NCBI RefSeq assembly: GCF_010233585.1
Contig: NZ_CP045997.1
Span: 6,409,545 to 6,473,544 of the forward strand
Length of the DNA stretch: 64,000 nucleotides
DNA from: Spirosoma endbachense
GTDB taxonomy: Bacteria; Bacteroidota; Bacteroidia; Cytophagales; Spirosomataceae
Reading direction: 5' to 3'
The translations under genes and the position numbers were made by a program. Positions 35,501 through 44,547 of this stretch are shown piece after piece. The notes beneath the pieces were generated by a model that worked only from the letters and a program-made list of their open reading frames with translations, was not told the DNA's origin and did no database searches. Each line of letters begins with the position of its first letter. Positions within the stretch are counted from its first letter, which is position 1.

Positions 35501-37228
35501 TCATTTAATTTTTACAAAATCAACACCCACTCTGGCAGGATGACCGAAAGCGTGATTAGCTATCCTTTGGGTATAATCACTTCTTAAGGTAGTAATATAT
35601 TCAACATCAAAATAATTTAGATTCTGATCAAATTTTTCTCTTGCATAATTATTTGTTATATCCCAAATTCTAATTTTGTTGCCGATAAGCTTATTATTTT
35701 CAACATTATAAACTTTCGGTTTTATATAAAAAGGTTTATAGAGAAAACGGTTTAGCACTTCTATATTATGAACTAATTTTCCAATTAACCCATTTTGTAA
35801 AGCAAGGTCACCTTTTAATTTCTTGGAGTCATCCTCAGAATTCGAAAGAATTAATTCTTTAATTTTTTTGAGCTCTGGTTTTTCTAAATCGCCCCAATAA
35901 ACTGCCCTTCTGTTTGGTAAAAAACTCAAGAAAGCTGTATCTCCCAATCTTAACGCTAATTCTAAATCGTTAAATTCAGTTCCTTTTACAAAGTAAAAAT
36001 TGTGATCAATTTTATTTGGATAATAACAATCACATAGAGCTGTTACGCACAAAAAATAATCATTCCCTTCACCTTTAAAAATATCTCCGAAGTTCAGATT
36101 AGGTATGTCGTCCGGATTTAGGCTCTTTACAGAAACAGAATTATAAAAAACATTCAATTGAAACAGGTCTTCTATGCTTGGCTCTTTGTTTTTCAGTTCA
36201 TTACTTTTAAAATCTAAGAAGTCTTCTTTCAATAATTCAAGCTTAGCTGTTCTCAATTTTAATGTTGCTTGCTCTAACAATAACTTCTTGATAATAATGC
36301 CAAAAGTCTTATCATCCTTAAGATGATTTCTAAATTGAAAAAGAGCTTCTGTTGAAGACTTTAATATAGTTTCATCAATAAAACTTTCATTTGAGTTAAA
36401 AACAGATTGCATTTCTAATCCCAATAACTGAAAAAAACTTCCATTATTTTTTATTACAATTTCTGAAATTCTTCCCAAAAGCTTATTATAATCAGCATCT
36501 TCTTTTAAATCTTTTTTTAACGTCAATACAAAAGTATTATTGATGATAAAAGAATTATCTCCTACGTTTAATACTTCATAATCATTATTCGCATATTCCG
36601 GAATAATAACCTTTTCACCTACAAGCGAAATATATATGTAACGTAAAATTAATTCGACAGATTTTTCTCTTATTCTTTCAATAGGGAAATTGTCAATTTC
36701 TATAGCATTTTCTTTAAAGAAATCGTTTATATTATTATTACTATTCCATAATTTCTGAATTTCTTCGGGTTCAATATATTCATAGGTTGTTTTTATACTC
36801 TCAAAATCTTCTTTATTTAATCCAGAAAAATATGCATCCAAAAAAAGCGGAATTTCATTGAAATTTGCTGAACTGGAATATATACAACAGAAGTTTATAT
36901 ATGGTGTGCTAACAGCTTTATTTAACAACTTTAAAGAATATTCTTGTCCTGCAATCCCAGATAATTCCCAATCTAAAAGAATTAAATCTTTTCCTTTAAA
37001 TAAGTAATCTAGAGTTTGGGGATTTTCAAGATTTGCTGCTTCAAACTTATGAACTATTAAGCTTTTTCCATTCTCCTTAAAAGTTTTATAAAGATCTTCC
37101 GATAATTTTTCTTCCATTATATCAGTATTGATCGGAGTCCCCGAGTAAAAATCCTTAGCTTTTTCATCAATAAATACAGCAGAATTGATAGATGAATTCA
37201 ATATGGTGAAGGCTTTAGAACTATACAT
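35501..37228 (-). CDS. Receiver-like conflict-system protein, 575 aa
   Basis: The first 140 residues match the layout of a response-regulator receiver domain: SAVFIDEK (acidic pair D21, E22), LILLDWELSG (phospho-acceptor candidate D86), CCIYSSSAN (Ser at the Thr/Ser switch position, 118-120) and SGLNKEDF (K139 at the conserved Lys position). The remaining 430 residues are not a known output domain to me; they contain CVTALCDCYYP near the middle and NHAFGHPARVGVDF at the end. No DNA-binding HTH is seen. It starts 1 bp after the ATPase gene stops and is strongly AT-rich like it. It probably receives a signal from the kinase-like partner and acts as effector or switch. Pfam's Response_reg_2 may describe the N-terminus; that is from memory. 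Confidence 0.7.
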   Translation of the reverse strand: MYSSKAFTILNSSINSAVFIDEKAKDFYSGTPINTDIMEEKLSEDLYKTFKENGKSLIVHKFEAANLENPQTLDYLFKGKDLILLDWELSGIAGQEYSLKLLNKAVSTPYINFCCIYSSSANFNEIPLFLDAYFSGLNKEDFESIKTTYEYIEPEEIQKLWNSNNNINDFFKENAIEIDNFPIERIREKSVELILRYIYISLVGEKVIIPEYANNDYEVLNVGDNSFIINNTFVLTLKKDLKEDADYNKLLGRISEIVIKNNGSFFQLLGLEMQSVFNSNESFIDETILKSSTEALFQFRNHLKDDKTFGIIIKKLLLEQATLKLRTAKLELLKEDFLDFKSNELKNKEPSIEDLFQLNVFYNSVSVKSLNPDDIPNLNFGDIFKGEGNDYFLCVTALCDCYYPNKIDHNFYFVKGTEFNDLELALRLGDTAFLSFLPNRRAVYWGDLEKPELKKIKELILSNSEDDSKKLKGDLALQNGLIGKLVHNIEVLNRFLYKPFYIKPKVYNVENNKLIGNKIRIWDITNNYAREKFDQNLNYFDVEYITTLRSDYTQRIANHAFGHPARVGVDFVKIK

Positions 37229-37229
37229 T

Positions 37230-40124
37230 TTATTTAGTAATTTGGTTTATTACGAAGCAAGCTCCATTTAAAGAATTATATTTTTTATCGTTAGTTGCGT
37301 AAATATCCAAATTGGCTTCGTTTAAACTTTGCTTTGATAAATAAAGCCCAATCCCTCTGCCATTAGGGCGTTGAGAATAGAACAAATCAAAAACCTTATT
37401 AAGCCTATAGTCAGGTATTTTTTCTCCTGAATTAGCAATAATGATCTCTTTGGGATTCGGTAAATAATCAAGTTTAATAATACGCTGTTCTTTATTTCGC
37501 ATCCAGTAAATAGCATTGTTTATAATATTAATAAATACTGTGTGAATTACCGGCTCTTTAATGCTAATTAAATGTGTTTTAAATTCATCAGAAACTTCAA
37601 GTCTTATGCTATATTCTTCAATCTGATTTTCAAAAAAATCAAGTAAATAATTGTAAATTGTATTTCCTGGAATGTCTTTAACTAATGCACCAGAAATCCT
37701 GTACAACGGAGAAAGTAGCGCATATTTATCTTCCAGTTGTTTGAAATTTCTTTCTAAGAAACCAAACTCCTTAATTGAATTAACTTCTGAATTTTTACTT
37801 AGTTCTCCTAACTGGCTATTTATTTTTGCATACAGTTGATTGAATTCATGGTCGATAATTTCAACTGCAATCCCTAATTGAGCTGTATCTCTGGTTTGCT
37901 CCCATTGGTATTTCATTTGTTCATATTGAGCTTTATAAGCGCCTTGAACTTGTTCTTCGTCAATATCGAATGATAATCGCTTTATATGCTCCACCAACGG
38001 AAATAATGTTTTTCCAGCTTCTTCTAACAGAGTATAATATTGTTTTTCAATCTCGTCAGCAAATTGTATTATCTGATATTTGGAAACTATGCTTTTTATT
38101 GTCGTTTCTTTATTCTCTGATAGAGAAGAAGTTAATCGTTTTGCTCTATCTCTGTATTCTTTAATTAATAAAGCAGATTTTTCATCAAGTTGTTGTCGAT
38201 ATTCATTGAGTGATTTTTCCAGAGAATAAATATATCCGTTATATTTCTTCGTAAAATCAATTTTTAAATCCCTAATTTCTAATTTATCCTGTGCTTTTTT
38301 ATTTAATTCTTCCCTTCTCGGGGTAACAGATTCAATATAATTATTTAAACGATTTTCAAACTTATATAACCGTTCTTTTTGCGTTTCAGTAGGTCTATAT
38401 CTTCTAGGAACTTTAGGAATTAATCCTTTAAGGTCTAAGTCAAGCTTTTGAAGTTCATCTAAAATATACTCAACTTCTGAGTATGTGATATTGATATTAT
38501 CTAGTTTTTCATCTAATGTATTGAGAAGACTTTCATACTTAGTTTGGTGTTCATCTAATTTTTGAGGGTAAGTATTCAATGCTTTAGTGAATGCAATCTT
38601 TTCTACTTTTTCTCTAGCTTTGTCTGCCTCTAAAGCTTTATTTTGATCTTGAATCTCAATTAATTTATCTCTAAAAAGCGACTGTTTAGGTGTTGTTGCA
38701 AAAAAATCTTGTGCTAAGGCAATAAAAAAATTTGTAGCATCACTGGTGAATGCTCGGTATTGGGCATTGTTTATTAATCCCTCTCTACTAGACTTATCTC
38801 TTAAATCAGGGTTTCTTTCTCTGGTCAGAGCTATATAACCATACATTCTTCGATAAGAAAAATAATATGTACCTGCTCTTTTAGACCTTCTAAGTTCAAA
38901 GTTCAAAAAGTCGGCATTTTCTCTTCCATAAGGTAACACCCTGAAATCATCTCTGAATACGTATAGGCCTCCATACTCTCTAACTTTAGTTGAGATTTTT
39001 TCAAATTGGATTTCTGATAAATTCGAAGAATTTTCTATTCCCTGAGAATATCCTAATTCAATTGGAATACTACCATAAAAAGAACGTTTATCTTTTTTTC
39101 TGGGATTAGTATAGTTGTAGTCAATGGTTTTATCAAATATTCTTAAAATACCATCAAAAGTACCATTTCCGTCAAAACGCCCCTTTATATAGACATCCGC
39201 TAAATCAAAATCAGATTTTTCAAAAAAGTTACCTTGTTTAGTTAACAAATCATAAGTTTCTAAATCTTTATGAATGTTAAAAACAGCTTCTATTTTGATT
39301 GAAGTTTCTTTAAAAGGGTTAGTAAACCCTATCAGGCTTGATGTAACAAAGTTGCCTTCGTCTATTTTGTCCTCATCTTTTTCTGATAATTCTATAATTT
39401 GGTTTATAGGATTAAATACTAAAAACATTGTCCCGTGTGAATCATCAGAATTATAGAAGGATAATATATTATTCAGAATTGGTTTTTCCAATTCTGAATT
39501 TATCGTATCTGAAATAATATCGAATTTTAATTCTATTTGTTTTCCCTCCCAAATTGGACTATTATCTGAATCAAATTCTTTGTCAAAATTCGATAAAAAC
39601 ATATTTTTCAATTCATGGAAATCCACATTAATCGATTCTGTTTTTTCAACAGACCTAATCGGAATTGTAATATCATCCAGAAATAAATTATAATTTTCTA
39701 ATAATCTCCAATCGAAATATATTGCTTGCAGTGGATAACCGATTTTCTTTGTAAGCATCAGCATTGGATTACCTAAATAAGCTACGGATAAGCGTCCAAT
39801 ACCTTTTTCTCCGGCTTTAATACGTGGTCTTTTCCATAAAGTATCCTCGGATTCTTCCTCTAATTCTGCCCTTGACTTGGAGTCTGTTCCAAGTACTAAC
39901 CACTTATCTAAAACATCAGTGCCGGACATTCCTTTTCCGTCATCAGAAATTACAAAATAAGATTTTGAAAGTCCGTTGTAGCCTTCTTTAAATAAATCAG
40001 CGCTTAATTTATCCGCATAAGCGTCGTAACCGTTTTTCCATAACTCGGTAATTGCCGTAGGCAGATCTGCAATTTGTCCTTTCCCGAGTAAGTCTACCGC
40101 CCTTGCTTTTGTTCTAAACTGCAT
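37230..40124 (-). CDS. Dual-GHKL protein: MORC/HSP90-like ATPase plus histidine-kinase-like ATPase
   Basis: Residues 20-115 form an HSP90/MutL/MORC-type ATPase: ITELWKNGYDAY (E27, N31, D34), SDDGKGM (60-66) and AGEKGIGR (104-111). About residues 480-740 are a long charged coiled coil. Near residue 758 comes IDHEFNQ, at the place of a histidine-kinase H-box. It is followed by a second ATPase with NIINNAIYW (N box), IANSGEKIP (G1), FDLFYSQRPNGRGIGLYL (F and G2 boxes) to the end. The family of HEF-type kinases in Pfam (HEF_HK, from memory) fits this C-terminus. It overlaps the methyltransferase gene by 11 bp and precedes the receiver-like gene by 1 bp. MORC-like ATPases next to DNA methylases are known from predicted restriction systems. 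Confidence 0.8.
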   Translation of the reverse strand: MQFRTKARAVDLLGKGQIADLPTAITELWKNGYDAYADKLSADLFKEGYNGLSKSYFVISDDGKGMSGTDVLDKWLVLGTDSKSRAELEEESEDTLWKRPRIKAGEKGIGRLSVAYLGNPMLMLTKKIGYPLQAIYFDWRLLENYNLFLDDITIPIRSVEKTESINVDFHELKNMFLSNFDKEFDSDNSPIWEGKQIELKFDIISDTINSELEKPILNNILSFYNSDDSHGTMFLVFNPINQIIELSEKDEDKIDEGNFVTSSLIGFTNPFKETSIKIEAVFNIHKDLETYDLLTKQGNFFEKSDFDLADVYIKGRFDGNGTFDGILRIFDKTIDYNYTNPRKKDKRSFYGSIPIELGYSQGIENSSNLSEIQFEKISTKVREYGGLYVFRDDFRVLPYGRENADFLNFELRRSKRAGTYYFSYRRMYGYIALTRERNPDLRDKSSREGLINNAQYRAFTSDATNFFIALAQDFFATTPKQSLFRDKLIEIQDQNKALEADKAREKVEKIAFTKALNTYPQKLDEHQTKYESLLNTLDEKLDNINITYSEVEYILDELQKLDLDLKGLIPKVPRRYRPTETQKERLYKFENRLNNYIESVTPRREELNKKAQDKLEIRDLKIDFTKKYNGYIYSLEKSLNEYRQQLDEKSALLIKEYRDRAKRLTSSLSENKETTIKSIVSKYQIIQFADEIEKQYYTLLEEAGKTLFPLVEHIKRLSFDIDEEQVQGAYKAQYEQMKYQWEQTRDTAQLGIAVEIIDHEFNQLYAKINSQLGELSKNSEVNSIKEFGFLERNFKQLEDKYALLSPLYRISGALVKDIPGNTIYNYLLDFFENQIEEYSIRLEVSDEFKTHLISIKEPVIHTVFINIINNAIYWMRNKEQRIIKLDYLPNPKEIIIANSGEKIPDYRLNKVFDLFYSQRPNGRGIGLYLSKQSLNEANLDIYATNDKKYNSLNGACFVINQITK

Positions 40125-41190
40125 TTTTATGATTTTGAATTATAGCTTTACCTATTGCAGTGGCATATTTTGGAGGTACAGCATTTCCAATCATTCTTGC
40201 GGTATTTTCAATACTTGTTGCTTTAAAAATATAGGTTTTAGGAAAAGACTGTAATACAGCTCCCTCTCTTAATGAAATTGCTCTGTCTTCTTCAGGATGC
40301 CCGAAGCGTCCATTAGAGATACTGAAAAATTTTGTTGTAATTGTAGGGGATGGTCTATCCCACCACATACGCCCATAAACGTCACTAAAACCTTCTGTCT
40401 TCCCCTTATGACATTTTGGCGCTAAATTTTCATCATCAACATACGCCATTCGTCCACCTCCATCTTTGGGGGTTACAGCTAATCGATCTAAGTTTACTTT
40501 TTGTAAGCCTGCAACTGTATGTAAAAAATCTGAAGAATCCTTGTGCCCAGGTCTAACTTTTGGGAATCCATTATGCTCACCGATAACGTCTCGAACAGTT
40601 ATTTTTTTCTCTTGAGCTATTACCGGTATTAATTCTTTTGATGAAACACGATTGGCAATTAATGTAAATCTTTTTCTATACTGAGGAACTCCATAATTGC
40701 TAACTTCATGTACATCAAAATGAACTTTATATTTATTTTCTGCTAACCAATTAATAAATTCGTCTAACCCACTTTCTTCCTTGCGTTTTAAAACGCCAGG
40801 AACATTTTCTACAACAACATAACCCGGATTAAAATATTCTACAAAGCGTTTAAACTCGATAAGTAGATTTTTTGATTTATTCGATTTCGTCTTGTCTGTA
40901 TATATTAGGCTCCAAAATTGGCAAGGGCTACATCCGATTAAAATAAGTTCGTCATCGTTTTTAAAGAGGGAAAGTTGTTCTTGAAGAGTCTCTTCCTTTA
41001 GATTAAAAACATCGGCATGAATAAATTCTGCACCATGAATGTTAGCCTCATAAGTAGATTTGCAATTTCCATCAAAATCAATCCCAGCAACTATTTGAAC
41101 TCCAGCTTCTTGCATTCCAAAACTCATTCCACCTCCAGAGCAAAAGAAATCCACGGCTTTCAGGCCACATTTTGTCTTTGTAGTCTCCAA
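40114..41190 (-). CDS. DNA (cytosine-5) methyltransferase
   Basis: This 358-residue enzyme methylates C5 of cytosine in a short DNA target. Motif I is VDFFCSGGGMSFG (13-25), motif IV GCSPCQFWS with nucleophile C90, motif VI VVVENVPGVL (E128), motif VIII PQYRKRFTLIA (169-179) and motif X MIGNAVPPKYATA near the end. A target-recognition region of about 100 residues lies between VIII and X. All catalytic parts are intact. It opens the three-gene operon; a perfect TACATTTG promoter element lies about 107 bp upstream. No restriction endonuclease gene adjoins it, so self/non-self marking may serve the ATPase and receiver proteins instead. Confidence 0.95.
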   Translation of the reverse strand: METTKTKCGLKAVDFFCSGGGMSFGMQEAGVQIVAGIDFDGNCKSTYEANIHGAEFIHADVFNLKEETLQEQLSLFKNDDELILIGCSPCQFWSLIYTDKTKSNKSKNLLIEFKRFVEYFNPGYVVVENVPGVLKRKEESGLDEFINWLAENKYKVHFDVHEVSNYGVPQYRKRFTLIANRVSSKELIPVIAQEKKITVRDVIGEHNGFPKVRPGHKDSSDFLHTVAGLQKVNLDRLAVTPKDGGGRMAYVDDENLAPKCHKGKTEGFSDVYGRMWWDRPSPTITTKFFSISNGRFGHPEEDRAISLREGAVLQSFPKTYIFKATSIENTARMIGNAVPPKYATAIGKAIIQNHKNAV

Positions 41191-41296
41191 TGCTAAACTT
41201 ATTTAATAAGGTATTTTCAGATTTTAAAATCACAAATAGGCTTGTATAAGCTCATTATACAATTACACCACCATTGTTATCATAATATAGTGTATA

Positions 41297-41304
41297 CAAA
41301 TGTA
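41297..41304 (-). promoter_or_regulatory. -7 element TACATTTG ahead of the methyltransferase operon
   Basis: This is an exact TAnnTTTG match on the minus strand with a leader of about 100 nt to the methyltransferase ATG. A TTG lies 23 bp further upstream. It survives intact between the operon and the inserted IS. Confidence 0.4.
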
Positions 41305-41354
41305 GGAGCTTTTAGGAAAAGCTACACAAGAAATCTATTGTTATTATTGATATG

Positions 41355-42209
41355 TAAGAACCTGTTAAAAAATAGGTTGAAGACTCAGAAAAGACAGAAT
41401 TAGTCAATCGTTGGGGATGAGCTGATCAAAGCCATACCCCTCCTTGACTGATTCCGCCGGGAAAGTTATCCAAGAAATCTTGGCTGACAAGAGAAATCGA
41501 AAATATTCCCTGCGCCGTATTTTTGATGCCCTGCTTTATATCACTAAAACAGGCGGCCAGTGGCGCCAAATGCCTAATGACCTACCGCCTTGGCCATTAT
41601 GTTATTACTACTTCCGGAATTGGAGCGCCGAAGCAATGGCGCAACAACGGCACTTGGGAAAAGCTTAATAAAGCGTTCGTCGAACGCAGACGAAATAAAG
41701 CTAATCTAGAAGCCTCACTAGTGTGGGTGTAATTGATTATCAGGGTGTTAAATGTAGCGAATAGAGTGTAGTGTCTAAGGCTATGATGGCTGCAAGTAGA
41801 TTAACGGCCCTAAGCTGCATATTGTAGTCGATACGTTAGGACTGGTTTTGGTTGTCGTCGTCCATGCCGCCAATATTCATGATAGTCCGGCGGCACGACT
41901 AGTGATAAGTCGGCTAGCTCTGCTAGGTTTTGAACAGATCAATAAGCTCTTAGCTGACAGCGGCTATGGCAAGAAGTTAGCGGGTTGGATGAAAAAGTCG
42001 TATGGACTGATTCTAGAAGTGGTTAAGGTGAGCGAGTTGGCTGGTTTTTAGATGATACCCATGCGTTGGAAAGTTGAGTGGACGTTTGCCTAAAGAATTG
42101 GTCACGACGCTTGAGCAAGGACTATGAATGTGGGGTTAATTCACACGAATCGTTTGTATATTTATCCAATATCAACCGAATGCTTAAGCATTTTTAAACA
42201 GGTTCTTAA
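41355..42209 (+). mobile_element. IS5-family insertion sequence, degraded
   Basis: Terminal inverted repeats begin AAGAACCTGTTAAAAAA on the left and AAGAACCTGTTTAAAAATG on the right (complement), with TTA/TA at the junctions. The length of about 0.85 kb fits the IS1031-like group. The transposase inside is broken. Confidence 0.75.
41444..42051 (+). pseudogene. IS5-family transposase, multiply disrupted
   Basis: The N-terminal IS5-type domain is visible (KYSLRRIFDALLYITKTGGQ, WRQMPNDLPPW). After frame changes the DDE core appears as KLHIVVDTLGLVLVVVVHAA and NIHDSPAARLVISRL, with a stop codon before GPKLHIVVD and another shift near the end. The sequence cannot make an active transposase. It is oriented opposite to the methyltransferase operon. 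Confidence 0.8.
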
Positions 42210-42357
42210 AGTTTAATGCATTTGAAATAGATTTTATTCTATTACCTCCAATAACTGTATTATACAGCGGTAAACTGTCATAGTTTTGTCCAAGCCATCT
42301 TAATGAGCCTTTTCCTAAAATCTTTTCAAGAATAATTATTGATTCATTAGTAAGCAT
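42184..42357 (-). pseudogene. 5' fragment of a gene cut by the IS
   Basis: An ATG opens a frame reading MLTNESIIILEKILGKG, SLRWLGQNYDSLPLYNTVIG, GNRIKSISNALNFK and then enters the IS, where it stops. The composition matches the AT-rich cargo. The family is not recognised. It reads toward the methyltransferase gene, so the lost gene was the next one upstream in the same direction. Confidence 0.5.
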
Positions 42358-42748
42358 ATTTTAAATCAATATTTAATAAGTTGTAGAAGTTATGGCCTTT
42401 CCTTATAATAAAAATAAAATAAATTTAATATTTAAGCAGCCTCTTTGTGCCTAATTTAATCCATCTCTCAAACATTATGTTTGGAGGCGTGAATTTTATG
42501 AACTCTTATAGATCATTTATAGATATTGATAATCAACGTCTTACATTGTGTTATTCTACTTCTGTACCAAAATAGGAGCAATTACTGTTAAAATTGATTT
42601 GTTATATAGATTATTTCTATATTAAAATAATATTGATAGATTATTTCTATTTAGTGAAGACAGCTTGAGAAAGTATATCTTGTCATAGTAGTACGTGAAA
42701 ATTTATTCGTTATTCATATCGAATAAAGGAGGGGGCTAACCCCCTCTT
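42358..42748. other. AT-rich intergenic region within the element
   Basis: No gene, hairpin or promoter consensus was found here. It separates the methyltransferase operon from the ATP-grasp pair. Confidence 0.35.
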
Positions 42749-42955
42749 TTATTCGCCCCTATAAGCTTTATCCATTGCCTCATCTACCCGCTTTTTCATT
42801 TCATTCTCAGAGGGGCTTTCAACTTGTAGATGATAAACTGTCTTTCCCCTTTGGCCTCTGCCCAGATTGATGCGAAACTTGTAAGCTAGCTTGCCATGAA
42901 TATTGAGGCTCCCATCGGGTAAGTAATCGGGTATGTCATCGGTTGGCTCTGGCAT
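42749..42955 (-). CDS. Small protein (68 aa) overlapping the ATP-grasp ligase
   Basis: I do not recognise this protein. The N-terminus is acidic (MPEPTDDIPDYLPDG) and a basic middle follows (INLGRGQRGKTVYHLQV), with a helical C-terminus (ENEMKKRVDEAMDKAYRGE). It overlaps the end of the RimK-like gene by 20 bp, so the two are translated together. Being small, coupled and Glu/Asp-rich at both ends, it could be the substrate of the ligase, but there is no repeat or leader typical of a known graspetide precursor. Confidence 0.55.
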   Translation of the reverse strand: MPEPTDDIPDYLPDGSLNIHGKLAYKFRINLGRGQRGKTVYHLQVESPSENEMKKRVDEAMDKAYRGE

Positions 42956-44027
42956 AAGTCTTTTTGTTTACTTGGTTTAACTTCTCATAAAAATTGGTGT
43001 GTAAGCTCGCGACCTGGGGATGATTAGCTAGATGAGTGACATCTCCCATTACATGAGCCACGTATATCTTACCATCATCATCAGTAAACGTATCAGTGCG
43101 GTAAGCACCGTAGCCTTCTTTAGTGGTTGCTCCTCGCTTTTTTTCTTTTATACAATATTCAATCAGGTTCTTAAAGAAGTTAATACCTGTTATGTCAATA
43201 ATCTTGGTCCCTGGATTGCCGTTTACCTCGATGACATAGCTAATACCTTCCTTATCCTTCATCAAGTCTACGCCTGAGTACTCTAAGCCAACTGCTTTAC
43301 TGGCATCAATACAGAGCTGTTGATCTTCTTTTGATAGGACGAGCTTGCGGCCAGAACCCGACTTGGATAGGTTGGCCCGAAAGTCGCCTTTGTTGGCCGT
43401 TCGTTCCATAGCTGTTACTACTTCATCACCTACCACAATCGCTCGTATATCAGTGAAATTACCGTCAATGTAGCGCTGAAGCTTTACATTGATTTCATGC
43501 TTATAAAAACTCTCTAGGGTTGTGTTAGCTGATAGCTTGGTTTCCAGAATTGAAACACCTGAACCTTGAGAGCCATATACTGATTTAACGACAACTGGTA
43601 AACCGTCCATAAGATCTTCAATGATGTATTGAACGTGAGCCGGGGCTTTTGACCAAACCGTCTTAGGGGTTTTTAAGCCAGCTTGTGAAAGCCGAAGCGT
43701 TGTTTGGATCTTATTTGAGGCAGTACGAAGCGGTTCTCCTTTTTGTGGGGAGTAGATCCCCAGATTATTGTTTAAGTGTTCCAGGACAACCGTTTTGTGT
43801 TCTAATTGTCCTGAAAGCCGGGGAATGATAAAATCGTAATCTTTTATTTTTAATCGTTGGGGTTTTTCCAGTTCTGGATTGCCATCATAGATACGATCAT
43901 AGCCGCTAACGTTTTCACTGATGTACAGATACAAGTCTAAAGGCTCGTAGGCTTGCAAAGTACAATCCGTCTCTTTGGCGGCTTCTAGGAGATACTTACC
44001 GGCAGTACCTAGTGTTAGGATATGCAT
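42936..44027 (-). CDS. RimK-like ATP-grasp ligase
   Basis: This 363-residue protein has an ATP-grasp fold like RimK and glutathione synthetase, which join an amino acid to a carboxyl group at the cost of ATP. The ATP-binding loop PVVVKSVYGSQGSGVSILE and the metal-binding end YVIEVNGNPGTKIIDITG are intact, as is EYSGVDLMKD. An additional 70-residue C-terminal segment (DGKIYVAHVMGDVTHLANH and onward) is not part of the core fold. It is encoded with a 68-residue partner on a mobile element, which suggests modification of that partner or of a phage or host protein. The substrate is unknown. Confidence 0.8.
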   Translation of the reverse strand: MHILTLGTAGKYLLEAAKETDCTLQAYEPLDLYLYISENVSGYDRIYDGNPELEKPQRLKIKDYDFIIPRLSGQLEHKTVVLEHLNNNLGIYSPQKGEPLRTASNKIQTTLRLSQAGLKTPKTVWSKAPAHVQYIIEDLMDGLPVVVKSVYGSQGSGVSILETKLSANTTLESFYKHEINVKLQRYIDGNFTDIRAIVVGDEVVTAMERTANKGDFRANLSKSGSGRKLVLSKEDQQLCIDASKAVGLEYSGVDLMKDKEGISYVIEVNGNPGTKIIDITGINFFKNLIEYCIKEKKRGATTKEGYGAYRTDTFTDDDGKIYVAHVMGDVTHLANHPQVASLHTNFYEKLNQVNKKTYARANR

Positions 44028-44077
44028 AGGGATTAGAGATTTGGGAAAAAGGTAAAATGGTCGTTATTGATGCATAT

Positions 44078-44122
44078 CAATTGCCAATTCATATATCGCT
44101 CCGAAGGCCGTTTTGGCAATTG
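44078..44122. repeat. 10-bp inverted repeat upstream of the ATP-grasp gene
   Basis: CAATTGCCAA and TTGGCAATTG are separated by 25 bp in the gap upstream of the ligase gene. A possible operator. About 20 bp beyond it GGGGGGCTGTG recurs, part of the 34-bp repeat found at the primase gene. Confidence 0.45.
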
Positions 44123-44297
44123 CAATTTGGCTCAGTGCGCGTCTAGGGGGGCTGTGTGTGCCAGTGCCACGATTTTTGCATTTTTTAAGGGTTAAGTAAT
44201 TGATTATGAGCATTTTTGTTGATTTTTAGATTTCAAAAATTGAAGGTAAGCGTTGCAAAATAGTGATGTGAATGGTTTTTAATGAATTGATTTACAG

Positions 44298-44537
44298 TTA
44301 GTTGTTATATTTTTTGCTTGTAAACGTTGGTTCATTCCAAAGGGTATTTTGTGCAATTTGGCATCCCGCTTGCCTTAAAATCTTCTCTTTAAGATCTGCT
44401 GTGATAGGAATCTGATTACGGTATTTGTGTAGATACTTAATACGCTGTTCTACAGGACGACCTGTTTTCTGCCATAGCTCAGGGCTAGAAAGCACGATCT
44501 CAAATGCTTCATCGGTGGTGTAAGTCTCTTTTTCCAT
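44298..44537 (-). CDS. Hypothetical protein, 79 aa
   Basis: This small, charged helical protein contains TTDEAFEIVLSSPELWQKTG and VEQRIKYLHKYRNQIPITAD. The chosen ATG lies 10 bp after the primase gene ends; an earlier start would overlap that gene by 38 bp. The segment resembles short accessory proteins found beside replication genes in Bacteroidota mobile elements, but I cannot name a family. Confidence 0.5.
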   Translation of the reverse strand: MEKETYTTDEAFEIVLSSPELWQKTGRPVEQRIKYLHKYRNQIPITADLKEKILRQAGCQIAQNTLWNEPTFTSKKYNN

Positions 44538-44547
44538 AGTATGATAG

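Noticed and set aside
40114..41190. Methyltransferase considered as part of an ordinary type II restriction-modification pair
   Set aside because: No endonuclease-like gene adjoins it; the coupled genes are an ATPase/kinase-like protein and a receiver-like protein.
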